Of a stretch of 44,079 nucleotides of DNA, positions 17,362 through 25,055 are shown piece by piece (within the stretch, counting starts at the first letter, position 1; each line of letters opens with the position of its first letter). This stretch comes from Terriglobales bacterium (lineage in GTDB: Bacteria; Acidobacteriota; Terriglobia; Terriglobales; Acidobacteriaceae), in NCBI GenBank assembly GCA_035454605.1, contig DATIGQ010000162.1, positions 1 to 44,079 of the forward strand. Direction: 5' to 3'. The position numbers and the translations under genes were made by a program. A model generated the notes under the pieces. The model was not told where the DNA came from. It saw nothing but the letters and a program-made list of their open reading frames with translations, and did no database searches.

Positions 17362-18924
17362 CTACTTCAACCGTTGCATCAGGTGATCGCCCACGCGTAG
17401 GGCGTTCGCCATGATGGTGAGCCCCGGGTTCACCGCGCCGCTCGAGGGGAAAAAGCTCGCGTCGACTATGTAAAGGTTGTCCACTTCGTGGGCTTTGCAG
17501 TTCACGTCGAGCGCCGAGCTCTTGGGGTCTTTGCCGAAGCGGACGGTGCCATTCTGGTGTGCTACTCCTGCCAGCGGGATTCTCTGTCCTACGAACAGGC
17601 TGCGCCCGAACAAGCCGACGTGGCACTGGTGTCCATGCTCGTGGCACTTGGTTTGCTGGTTCAGCAGGTCCTTGAGCTTGGCGATGAGGCGGTTGTGGCC
17701 TTCCTCGTTGTTGGGCTTGTAGCTGAGGACGATGTTGCCCTCGCGGTCGAGCGTGACGCGGTTGTTCGGGTCGGGCAGATCTTCGGAAGTCAGCCAGAAA
17801 TCCAGCGAATGGTTGGCCATCATTTCCAGCGTGAAGCCCGGAGTCAGCGGTGGCGCTCCCGCCTTGAGCGTCTCGCCGTCCAGCTTGCCCACGAACGAGA
17901 TATGGCCCATGGGATATTCCCATTCTTTGGAGCCGAGATAGAAATCGTTCACCGCCAGCGTCTTCTGAAACACCGTCGGGTTGGGACATTTGGAGATGGC
18001 CATCTGCACCGAGTTGACGTGGCCCATGTAATGGCGTCCCACCGTGTCGGAACCGTTGGCCAGGCCGCGCGGATGCTTCTCGTTGGCGGAGCGCAGTAGC
18101 AGGGCAGCTGAGTTGATGGCGCCGCAGGACACCACCACCACGTCGGCGCTGTATTCCTCCTGCTTGCCGTTACGCTGCACCACCACCTTGGTGACCTTGC
18201 GGCCGGAAGCATCGGTTTCCAGGCGCTCCGCCTTGGCGTTGGTCAGCAACGTGACGTTGGGATGCGCCAGCGCCGGGTCAACCGCACAAACCTGGGAGTC
18301 CGACTTGGCCAGGACCAGGCAAGGGAAGCCATCACACGTGTTGCAGCGGATGCACTTGCTGGTGCGCGGGTTCTTCTCGTCCAGCATCACGCCCACGGGT
18401 ACGTGGAACGGTTTCAGACCGTGACGAGCGAAGTCGTCGTGTAACTGCTGGATGCGCCACTCGTGGCTCACCGGGGGATGCGGATACGGGCCGCTGGCCG
18501 GGGGATCGGTGGGATCCTCGCCGCGCAGGCCGTGCACGTGGTAGAGCTGCTCGGCCTGGAGGTAATACGGCTCCAGTTCCTCGTAGGAGATCGGCCATGC
18601 CGGCGAAATACCGCCGTGATGTTTGATCTCGCCGAAGTCTTCCTTGCGCATACGGAACAGCGCTGCTCCGTAGAACTTGGTGTTGCCCCCGACGTAGTAG
18701 TTGGTGTGCGGGTGCAGCTCCTTGCCGTCCTTGTCGCGCCACTTCTCCTTGGTCTGGTAAAAGCCTTCCACGTTGACCGACCGTGGGTCCCAGTTCTTCT
18801 TCTCGCGAGGGACGTAGTCGCCGCGCTCCAGCACCAGGATCTTCTTGCCGGAAGGAGCCAGCTTGTAGGCCAGCGTGCCGCCGCCCGCACCCGTGCCGAT
18901 GATGATCACATCGTACTTTTCCAT
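17362..18924 (-). CDS. GMC-family FAD-dependent sugar/alcohol dehydrogenase
   Basis: An FAD flavoprotein of the glucose-methanol-choline family, comparable to the catalytic subunit of bacterial FAD glucose/gluconate-type dehydrogenases. The Rossmann motif DVIIIGTGAGGGTLAYKLA is at residues 5-23, the GGNTKFYGAALFR FAD-contact block at 79-91, and the C-terminal VDASFFPSSGAVNPGLTIMA active-site region is intact. A cysteine cluster C191, C194, C197, C202, C213 (KCIRCNTCDGFPC) could hold an iron-sulfur centre, as in FAD-GDH-type enzymes. I start it at ATG 18924 behind GGAG, not at the longer open frame to 19098 that would overlap the previous gene. No Tat or Sec signal is seen, unlike its exported neighbours. 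It starts 14 bp after the gluconolactonase gene. Confidence 0.92.
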   Translation of the reverse strand: MEKYDVIIIGTGAGGGTLAYKLAPSGKKILVLERGDYVPREKKNWDPRSVNVEGFYQTKEKWRDKDGKELHPHTNYYVGGNTKFYGAALFRMRKEDFGEIKHHGGISPAWPISYEELEPYYLQAEQLYHVHGLRGEDPTDPPASGPYPHPPVSHEWRIQQLHDDFARHGLKPFHVPVGVMLDEKNPRTSKCIRCNTCDGFPCLVLAKSDSQVCAVDPALAHPNVTLLTNAKAERLETDASGRKVTKVVVQRNGKQEEYSADVVVVSCGAINSAALLLRSANEKHPRGLANGSDTVGRHYMGHVNSVQMAISKCPNPTVFQKTLAVNDFYLGSKEWEYPMGHISFVGKLDGETLKAGAPPLTPGFTLEMMANHSLDFWLTSEDLPDPNNRVTLDREGNIVLSYKPNNEEGHNRLIAKLKDLLNQQTKCHEHGHQCHVGLFGRSLFVGQRIPLAGVAHQNGTVRFGKDPKSSALDVNCKAHEVDNLYIVDASFFPSSGAVNPGLTIMANALRVGDHLMQRLK

Positions 18925-18938
18925 GACGTTGTTCTCCG

Positions 18939-20549
18939 TTACGGCCGGACGCCGGCAATGTTCAGCCGCATCCGGTAGAGGCTGCTGCGTCCGCACAAGT
19001 AGAGCGTTTTTCCGTCTTCGTCGCCCCACGCCATGTTGTGCACGTGGCGGGGCGCAAGGATGGTTCCCAAATGCTTGCCCGCGGCCGAGATCACCCACAG
19101 CCCGCCCGGCCCGGAAACGTACAGGTTGCCCGCCTGGTCTACCTTGATGCCGTCCAACGCGTCTTCACCCTTGGCTGCCGTCATATCGAAGAACACCTGG
19201 CCGTTCGCCAGGGTGCCGTCGGGCTTCACTTCATAGCGCATCACGACCTTCTTCTTCTCATCCCAGTTGCCGACGTAGAGATATTTCTCGTCGGGAGAGA
19301 AGGCGATGCCGTTGGGCCCCTTCAGGTCGGTGGAGACCAGAGTGAGTTTGCCGTCCGTCGAGATACGGAACACGCCCTCGAAGGGAAGCTGCCGGCGCGG
19401 ATCATCATAGAACTTCGGCAGCCCGAACGGCGGATCGGTGAAGTACAGAGAGCCGTCGGACTTGTAAACCAGGTCGTTGGGGCTGTTGAGCCGCTTGCCC
19501 TGGTAGTTGTCGGCCAGCACCGTGACCTTGTCGTCCTTTTCCAGCCGCGAGACGCGGTGGTTGCCGTGCTCGTTGATGGTGAGGCGGCCTTCGCGGTCGA
19601 GGGTCAGGCCGTTCGAACCGGGCTGCCCGTACTCCGCGATGTCCGCGCCCGAGTAGCCGCTGGGCGTGCGGAAAACGCTGAGTTCACCGTCCTTCGTGTA
19701 CTTGTAAATGGTGTTGCTGTTGGGATCGCTGAACAGCAGATACTCGCCCTGGCGCACCCAGATGGGTCCTTCAGTGAACTTGAAGCCCTCCGCCAGCTTG
19801 AAGATTTTCGGATTGGGTCCGACGATGGCGTCCATCGCCGGATCGAGACGCTGCACTTCCACATTCACTTCCGCCGGGGTCACGGCCCGTGGCCCGTGCG
19901 TACCCGCGTAGAACTCCAGTCGGGCGTACCGCATCCAGATGAAGTTCGTGGGCGGGTTCGAAAGCGGTCCGTTGATGCCGAACACAGCAAGTTGGATCTG
20001 CTGGCCCGGTTTGACGTCGCGGCCGATGATGAGCCGGTTGGGCGCGTTCCAGCCCGAGACCACCGAGCCCCCCATCTGGCCAAGAGCCCGCGAGAGCTCG
20101 CCGTCCACCCAGATTTCGGCGTAGTCGTCGAGCGCAGTTTCGAACACCACCGTCGAGCCCGTCGCATCGAAGTCGCCGACACGCTCCGGAATGGTCAGCC
20201 GGATGCGATACCAGTTGAAGCCGAGACGTCCGAAGCCGCGGCGTGCGTTGAGCGTCGTAGGCTCGATGACCGGCCATGCGGAGTCGTCGAAGTCCGCCCC
20301 GCCGGCGTGCGGCGTGTAGTCGTAGGTCTTTACGGGAGCGCCGCTCGGCTGGTTGTCAGGGCCGGGTCCGCGGAAATCCACCTCGATGATCTTGGTGTCG
20401 CTGTACCGCCACGTTCCTTTTACCAGCGCCGCGCCCTCGTTCGTGGCCAGGTCGATGGTACCCAGCGGCTTGCCCGCGGGCGCATCGGCGACGGTTTGTG
20501 CGTGCGCCCAACCCGCGAGCGCCAGCAGCACGATTGCCAGGTATCTCAC
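18939..20549 (-). CDS. SMP-30/gluconolactonase with extra N-terminal beta-sandwich domain
   Basis: An exported (signal peptide MRYLAIVLLALAGWAHA, cut about residue 17) protein with two parts. Residues about 45-225 form a galactose-binding/jelly-roll-like module (DDSAWPVIEPTTLNARRGFG, VVFETALDDYAEIWVDGEL), similar to sugar-binding modules. Residues about 245-530 are a six-bladed SMP-30 lactonase: EGPIWVRQGEYLLFSD, GSNGLTLDREGRL, LNSPNDLVYKSDGSLYFTDP, GPNGIAFSPDEKYLYV and DGIKVDQAGNLYVSGPGG, with the metal-binding Glu, Asn and Asp positions present. It would hydrolyse aldonolactones made by sugar dehydrogenases. The stop lies 14 bp before the GMC gene; the start overlaps the HbpS stop by 4 nt. 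The N-terminal addition makes it longer than the 300-aa family norm. Confidence 0.91.
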   Translation of the reverse strand: MRYLAIVLLALAGWAHAQTVADAPAGKPLGTIDLATNEGAALVKGTWRYSDTKIIEVDFRGPGPDNQPSGAPVKTYDYTPHAGGADFDDSAWPVIEPTTLNARRGFGRLGFNWYRIRLTIPERVGDFDATGSTVVFETALDDYAEIWVDGELSRALGQMGGSVVSGWNAPNRLIIGRDVKPGQQIQLAVFGINGPLSNPPTNFIWMRYARLEFYAGTHGPRAVTPAEVNVEVQRLDPAMDAIVGPNPKIFKLAEGFKFTEGPIWVRQGEYLLFSDPNSNTIYKYTKDGELSVFRTPSGYSGADIAEYGQPGSNGLTLDREGRLTINEHGNHRVSRLEKDDKVTVLADNYQGKRLNSPNDLVYKSDGSLYFTDPPFGLPKFYDDPRRQLPFEGVFRISTDGKLTLVSTDLKGPNGIAFSPDEKYLYVGNWDEKKKVVMRYEVKPDGTLANGQVFFDMTAAKGEDALDGIKVDQAGNLYVSGPGGLWVISAAGKHLGTILAPRHVHNMAWGDEDGKTLYLCGRSSLYRMRLNIAGVRP

Positions 20550-21028
20550 CGGATGGCCGCCTCCGTGGCGGCCGCGCCGACCTTCGCGATGTCCTCGTCC
20601 TCCTGCGGAGTGTTGCCGCTCACGCCGATGGCGCCGATCACTTTGCCATTCACCGTGATGGGCACACCGCCTTGCAGCGGTGTCGCGCCGGGCAGCACCA
20701 GAGAGGCCAGGCGGCCGTTCTTCACCTGCTCCTCAAAGGCTCCGCTCGGACGGCGGAAGATCGCCGCCGTGCGTGCCTTGCCCATGGCGACCTCGACGCT
20801 CGCCACCTGCGTGTCATCCAGGCGTTCGAGCACGATGAGGTAGCCCCCGTCATCCACCACCGCGATCACCACGGTAGAGCCGCGCTTCAAAGCTTCCGCT
20901 TCGGCGGCGGCAGCGATCTTCTTCGCCGCCTCCAGGGTCAGGACTTGCTTCCGTGGCAGCTCCGCCCCCAGAGGCAGGGCCGCCACGACCATCAGCAGCG
21001 TTGTCGCTAGTGTGCGTAGAGTCTTCAT
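20546..21028 (-). CDS. Exported GlcG/HbpS heme-degrading-type protein
   Basis: A 160-aa protein with a signal peptide (residues 1-22) and a single GlcG/HbpS domain: LTLEAAKKIAAAAEAEALKR, VVIAVVDDGGYLIVLERLD, VAMGKARTAAIFRRPS and GGVPITVNGKVIGAIGVSG. Members of this family bind heme or act as accessory proteins of sugar or glycolate oxidation. It overlaps the gluconolactonase start (ATGA at 20546-20549) and lies 12 bp from a larger paralogue fused to a cupin, so the two are neighbours by duplication. Presumed periplasmic; biochemical role not proven. Confidence 0.9.
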   Translation of the reverse strand: MKTLRTLATTLLMVVAALPLGAELPRKQVLTLEAAKKIAAAAEAEALKRGSTVVIAVVDDGGYLIVLERLDDTQVASVEVAMGKARTAAIFRRPSGAFEEQVKNGRLASLVLPGATPLQGGVPITVNGKVIGAIGVSGNTPQEDEDIAKVGAAATEAAIR

Positions 21029-21040
21029 GGGTTTCTCGGC

Positions 21041-21901
21041 CTACCGCACCTTCACCACGTAGTACAGGAAGGGATTGCTGACTTCCTTGAACAGGTGGGG
21101 CGTGTTGTTGGGCACGATGATGACGTCGCCCTTCTTCAGCATGCGGGTTTCCCCGCCCTCGATGGTTGCGCCGCGGATCTCGTCCGCTGCGATGTTCTTG
21201 GGATCAACCACCGTACCGCCCGTGACGAAGGTCGCCGTCCCCTCGAGCACATAGATGATGTCGGCGTCGTTGTTGTGCACTTCGGCCTGGCCGGGTTTTT
21301 CGCGCCGGCTGGCGTGCACCATGTAGTTGCGTCCCTGGCCATCGAACAGGACCGCGCCCTTGGCGAAGGCCGCGGACACCTGGTCCTTGTCGAAATGGCT
21401 GACGGGCGCCGCCGCCATCGGGCCGGAGAGCGAGTTGGCGCCGGCGATAGCCAGTTCTTCGTCCTGCGCCGCGCTGGCCGCGCCGCTCACGCCCACGCCG
21501 CCCACCACCTGGTTGTCCACCACGATGGGCACGCCGCCGATCAGCGGGGTGAAGTCGTTGAGCGCGGTCATCACCGTGCGGCCCTTGCCGCTGGAGTTGA
21601 TCAGCTCTTCGAAGAAGCGCGTCGGCCGCTTGAACTGCACTGCGGTGCGCGCCTTGCCGATGGAGATGTTGGCCCCGGCGGCGAACGTGCCGTCCAGGCG
21701 CTCCAGCGCCATCAGGTTGCCGCCGTCATCCACCACGGCGATCACGCCGCCGGGTGCGTTGAGCTTTTGGGCTTCTGCCTTGGCGGCCGCGATCACTTTG
21801 CGGGCACCGTCCAGCGTCAGCGATTTCTTTTCCGCGATCTGCGCGGAGGCCGCTGCGGCCATCAGTGTCGCAGCGATCAGGGCTAGGAGGATTTTCTTCA
21901 T
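21041..21901 (-). CDS. Exported HbpS-cupin fusion protein
   Basis: A 286-aa exported protein (signal peptide residues 1-20) fusing a GlcG/HbpS domain (about 24-158; VIAVVDDGGNLMALERLDG, IGKARTAVQFKRPTRFFEEL, GGVPIVVDNQVVGGVGVSG) to a C-terminal cupin (about 185-286). The cupin shows EVHNNDADIIYVLEGTA (with H209) and GDVIIVPNNTPHLF (with H269), which together give the usual two-histidine metal site. The fusion pairs a heme-binding module with a metal-dependent one. It precedes the single-domain HbpS gene by 12 bp and follows the DM13-like gene by 79 bp. No family name is known to me for this arrangement; the role is inferred only from context. Confidence 0.88.
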   Translation of the reverse strand: MKKILLALIAATLMAAAASAQIAEKKSLTLDGARKVIAAAKAEAQKLNAPGGVIAVVDDGGNLMALERLDGTFAAGANISIGKARTAVQFKRPTRFFEELINSSGKGRTVMTALNDFTPLIGGVPIVVDNQVVGGVGVSGAASAAQDEELAIAGANSLSGPMAAAPVSHFDKDQVSAAFAKGAVLFDGQGRNYMVHASRREKPGQAEVHNNDADIIYVLEGTATFVTGGTVVDPKNIAADEIRGATIEGGETRMLKKGDVIIVPNNTPHLFKEVSNPFLYYVVKVR

Positions 21902-21980
21902 GTCACACGCTCATTGGTTTCTGGCGCGGGCCTGGAGGAAGGTTGACCTCCTGGCCCGCTCCGGGTTTCCGACAGGTTGC

Positions 21981-22463
21981 TTACATTACGGGCTTTTCGA
22001 ACGAAGCCTCGCCCAGGTCCACTTCTGCCCAGGCGCAGTAGATGATCACTTTGGCGACGTCCTTGATATAGGCGGGCAGGCGGATCTGTTTCTTCAGCTT
22101 GTCTTCGGGCTTCATGTCGCCGCCGCCCATGCTCATGCCGTCGCCCGCGCCCTTCACTTTCAAACGACCGAGGTCATACACCACTCCCTTCGAGTCCACT
22201 ACCTGCCAGTGCGGATCGGGACTTCCGGGAGCGACGAAGTCATCGGAGAGCGTCAGAACGTTGATCTTGCCCTCCTTGCTGTGGATGACGTGGCCGCCGT
22301 TGACCGCCTTGCCCTTGAAGGTTGTGCTGTGGTGCGCGGCCATCATCTTGTCGTCCTTCATCATCTTGTCCTGGGCGAAGCTGGAAGCGCCCAAAGCCAG
22401 GATGATCGCGAACGTAGTCAGAGCCGTGGTTACGACTTGCTTGCGGTTGTGCATCAGATTCAT
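21981..22463 (-). CDS. Exported single-domain DM13-like protein
   Basis: A 160-aa protein with a signal peptide (residues 4-31, ending ASSFAQ) and a region (about 48-155) resembling the DM13 fold: FKGKAVNGGHVIHSKEGK, LTLSDDFVAPGSPDPHWQV, YDLGRLKVKG and KVIIYCAWAEVDLGEASF. The cysteine in the YC position aligns with the conserved cysteine of DM13 domains, proposed to be redox active. A Met/His-rich linker follows the signal (DKMMKDDKMMAAHH), which could bind copper. It lies 38 bp after the tandem-DM13 gene. Similarity is inferred from pattern and should be confirmed by profile search; AAGGAG lies very close to the ATG, so M4 may be the start. Confidence 0.75.
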   Translation of the reverse strand: MNLMHNRKQVVTTALTTFAIILALGASSFAQDKMMKDDKMMAAHHSTTFKGKAVNGGHVIHSKEGKINVLTLSDDFVAPGSPDPHWQVVDSKGVVYDLGRLKVKGAGDGMSMGGGDMKPEDKLKKQIRLPAYIKDVAKVIIYCAWAEVDLGEASFEKPVM

Positions 22464-22501
22464 TTCTCCTTTTGGTTACGACGTTAGTCTTGTGCGAACT
22501 G

Positions 22502-23350
22502 TTAGGACTTCGGCGTCAGCGGCGCCGTGGCAAAGTTCACGCTGAACCGTTTGCACCACACGGCGACGGACTGATACTTGGCCAGGTCGAGGTCTTGGGG
22601 GAGCTCGTAGTTCTGGTCGCCCTTGTTGCCCTTGAGCGCGCCCAGATCCACGAAGCCGGCCTTCTTGACGCTGTCGCTGTCCGCGGCATCCGCAGCCGCC
22701 ACCGCGTAAACGTGCAGCTCGGGACCGTTGGAGGTCTCGAACTCGGTGAACCGCAGGATGCGGCGGCCGTCGGCCAGTTCATGCACCATGGCGTAGCCCT
22801 GGGCGTCGTGCGCCACCTTGTGGAACTCACCCGCCGCCACCAGCTTCTGGGGCGTAGCCGGAATGGCGTTGCCCGCGACCAACGGAGCGGCGCCGAAATT
22901 CACGCTGAACCGCTTGCACCAGATCACTACGGAGTTGTACTTCTCTACGTCCAGGTCCGCGGCCAGCTCGTAATTCTGGTCGCCCTTGTTGCCCTTGATC
23001 GTGCCCAGGTCGACGAAGCCGCCATTGGTTACGGTTTCGTTATCCAGCGCGTCCGGCGCCACCGCCAGGTAGACGTGCACGTCGGGCCCGTTCGAGGTCT
23101 CGAAGTTGCTCAGGCGCAGTACGTGCTTGCCGTCCGCCAGCCGGTGGATGGTGGCCATGCCGCGCGTCTGGTGGGCGCCGTCGTGGAATTGCCCCATGCG
23201 GAGCTGGGTGGAGGCCGAGGCCGCCTGCGTTTCCGGGAACTGCTCATTCACGGTCACGTTGGTGAACAGGCGCTCCGGGCGGAACGCGTACCACAATCCG
23301 AACACCACCGCTGCCGCGATCACTGCGATCACAAGCTTGCGTGCTTGCAT
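22502..23350 (-). CDS. Membrane-anchored tandem DM13 domain protein
   Basis: A 282-aa protein with an N-terminal membrane anchor (residues 5-21) followed by two copies of the DM13 domain (about 52-152 and 174-273). Both copies share GFVDLG(T/A)(I/L)KGNKGDQNYEL followed by WCKRFSVNF, with the conserved cysteines C145 and C266. DM13 is a predicted electron-transfer domain found with redox proteins. The ATG at 23350 sits 8 nt after AAGGAG; a TTG two codons upstream is too close to it. This is the first gene of the 14-kb array, with a perfect dyad about 37 bp upstream. Function is inferred from fold and neighbours. Confidence 0.85.
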   Translation of the reverse strand: MQARKLVIAVIAAAVVFGLWYAFRPERLFTNVTVNEQFPETQAASASTQLRMGQFHDGAHQTRGMATIHRLADGKHVLRLSNFETSNGPDVHVYLAVAPDALDNETVTNGGFVDLGTIKGNKGDQNYELAADLDVEKYNSVVIWCKRFSVNFGAAPLVAGNAIPATPQKLVAAGEFHKVAHDAQGYAMVHELADGRRILRFTEFETSNGPELHVYAVAAADAADSDSVKKAGFVDLGALKGNKGDQNYELPQDLDLAKYQSVAVWCKRFSVNFATAPLTPKS

Positions 23351-23386
23351 GCTCAAGACTCCTTCTAAAGTCGTTCGGTCTGTTTT

Positions 23387-23405
23387 GGATCCGAGGTTCG
23401 GATCC
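23387..23405. promoter_or_regulatory. Perfect 8-bp dyad upstream of the DM13-led operon
   Basis: GGATCCGA (23387-23394) and TCGGATCC (23398-23405) form a perfect inverted repeat with a 3-nt centre, 37-55 bp upstream of the first gene of the long array. It could be an operator or a leader hairpin. No convincing -35/-10 pair was found around it. Confidence 0.45.
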
Positions 23406-23577
23406 TTGAGGTCAGTGCCGATTCGGGCGGTGAGATGCGCGCCTGCCTCGGAGGTGACGAAATTCTTTGCATCCGGACCCGAAGGGAGCGCATCCTCCGG
23501 CCCTCCTCAAAGGAGACACAACTCCGCGCGCTTGCGACGATGCAAGATTAGGATTGGCCGGTTTTCTTCGAGTGGTT

Positions 23578-24405
23578 CTATCCGCCGTTTGCCATCTCGC
23601 CAAAGCGGCAGCGGAAAATGCAGCGTTCCGTGTTGTGGTGGTGATACTTGGCGCACAATACGGAACGCGCGCCCTTCCAGCGAACGTAGGTCTCCGCCGC
23701 CAGCAACATGCCCAGCGGTGGAGCCAGGAAATACAGCCAGAGACTGTCGAACACCGCGGCCGGCAGCGCCGAGCCCAGGGTTCGCGCCGGATTCATGCTC
23801 ATACCTGAGAGCGGCGCTTCCACGGAGATGTACGTAGCCAGCAGCAGGCCCGCGAATATGCCCGTGTAGTGCGAAAGCCGCGGGTGATTGGTAGTGATAA
23901 GCACCATGGTCATCAGCAGGAATGAGATGACCACTTCGCCCAGGAACGCGATCGCCGGCCCGTCCGGTCCCGGCAGGGTGACGGCGTAGTTCACATTCGG
24001 GTGTGCCAGCGTCTGCCGCAGCACCAGCCAGGAAACCACTACGCCGGCCACTCCGCCGGCGAACTGTGCCGCCATGTAGAAGAACGCGTCCCAAGGCGCT
24101 ACCTTGCCCAGACGTGCGAACGTCAGCGTGAAGGAGGGATTCATGTGCGCCCCGGAGCGCTTCCCCAGCGGCGAGTGGATCAGCGCGATGGCCGTGAGCC
24201 CCATGGCCACTCCCGTCAGGACCCGGCGGACTACTCCGTCCGGAATCGCCTGGCGCAACGGGGAGGATGGATGTTCCAGCAGCGCTGTGAACATGCACGC
24301 CGACACCATGAACAGCCCCAGCAGCGTGGCTTCGATCAGGTATTCGGGCCAGTGTCGGGCCAGTGCGTCGCCGGGTGAGGAAGCCGGTGGTGAGTTGTCT
24401 GCCAT
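23578..24405 (-). CDS. Aquaporin/MIP-family channel with Cys/His-rich C-terminus
   Basis: A six-helix MIP channel for water or small neutral solutes. Both pore loops are visible: the first reads HMNPSF, with serine replacing the usual alanine of NPA, and the second is the canonical MNPAR (GMSMNPARTLG). Hydrophobic segments frame the loops as expected. The last 35 residues after the sixth helix carry CAKYHHHNTERCIFRC, a Cys/His cluster not part of the normal family, which could bind a metal. I choose ATG 24405 (MADNSPPASS, GGCGG upstream); the frame is open further up to 24591, but these residues look non-coding. It lies 227 bp upstream of and on the same strand as the DM13-led array; whether it is co-transcribed is unclear. 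Confidence 0.9.
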   Translation of the reverse strand: MADNSPPASSPGDALARHWPEYLIEATLLGLFMVSACMFTALLEHPSSPLRQAIPDGVVRRVLTGVAMGLTAIALIHSPLGKRSGAHMNPSFTLTFARLGKVAPWDAFFYMAAQFAGGVAGVVVSWLVLRQTLAHPNVNYAVTLPGPDGPAIAFLGEVVISFLLMTMVLITTNHPRLSHYTGIFAGLLLATYISVEAPLSGMSMNPARTLGSALPAAVFDSLWLYFLAPPLGMLLAAETYVRWKGARSVLCAKYHHHNTERCIFRCRFGEMANGG

Positions 24406-24568
24406 CCGCCGGGTGAGATGCGGCGCGGGAAGAATCGTTTCGGTCCGTCTCGGCCATAAAAAAGTCATAAAGATTGCTTGTAACTTCCACAGGCCCCGGG
24501 AATCCCATTGCTCGGGTCCGGTCTCCCGCGCGGGATTACGTATCTGAACGCGCGGGGTGGAGGACGCC

Positions 24569-24670
24569 ATGAAGACGAAGCAGAAAATCATTTGTATTCA
24601 CTGTCGTAAGCGGGTTAGCTCGGAAGAGATTGCTAGTGGCCAACACAGTCATCTCGACTCCGCGGCCTAG
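24569..24670 (+). CDS. Possible 33-aa small protein with CxxC
   Basis: ATG 24569 follows a strong GGAGGACGCC ribosome-binding site; the frame encodes MKTKQKIICIHCRKRVSSEE, then IASGQHSHLDSAA and TAG. The CIHC pair plus two following histidines could make a small zinc knuckle. It lies upstream of the anti-sigma-like gene at 24746, same strand. It is short enough that chance cannot be excluded. Confidence 0.4.
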   Translation: MKTKQKIICIHCRKRVSSEEIASGQHSHLDSAA

Positions 24671-24745
24671 CCATAGAATCCGCCGGCAGGCTGCGCGGGC
24701 AAGGCTCCCATCGGGTTCCGGCCGGGGAGCAGGGAAGAGTGACGC

Positions 24746-24997
24746 TTGTCTGAACCGATCCGTATTCGCTGCCAGGAGGTCTGGCAGCTGCTCTCTGACT
24801 ACATCGAGAACCAGCTCAGCCCCAAGGACCGCAAGTCCCTGGCGGAACACTTCCGCACCTGCGCCCATTGCACCGCTATCTTGGACGGCACCCGCAACGT
24901 CATCGAGCTCTCTTGCGACGGCCGTAGCTTCACCGTGCCCACCGGATTCAGCCAGCGGCTCGAGCGGCGTCTCAAAGCCGCTCTCGCCAGGCGCTGA
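24746..24997 (+). CDS. Zinc-finger (putative anti-sigma) protein, copy 1
   Basis: An 83-aa cytoplasmic protein of the zf-HC2 type: C9, H35, C39 and C42 match the H-x3-C-x2-C anti-sigma signature (HFRTCAHC) with a preceding Cys 26 residues upstream. The shared tail NVIELSCDGRSF-(V)-PTGFSQRL is repeated in the genes at 25840 and 26705. The start is a TTG at 24746 (LSEPIRIRC). No membrane segment is seen, so it probably binds its sigma factor in the cytoplasm. It lies 171 bp upstream of the sigma gene's likely start. Confidence 0.8.
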   Translation: MSEPIRIRCQEVWQLLSDYIENQLSPKDRKSLAEHFRTCAHCTAILDGTRNVIELSCDGRSFTVPTGFSQRLERRLKAALARR

Positions 24998-25055
24998 CCG
25001 GCGGCTTCCCAGCCCCAACCGCCCTCCCCTTCTGCCCGTTCACTGGTTCGCTGCC

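Noticed and set aside
18925-19098. N-terminal extension of the GMC dehydrogenase
   Set aside because: The extra residues run into the gluconolactonase gene and lack any signal peptide; GGAG and ATG at 18924 fit the family start.
19038-20843. 601-aa plus-strand open frame
   Set aside because: Antisense to gluconolactonase and HbpS genes whose motifs are clear.
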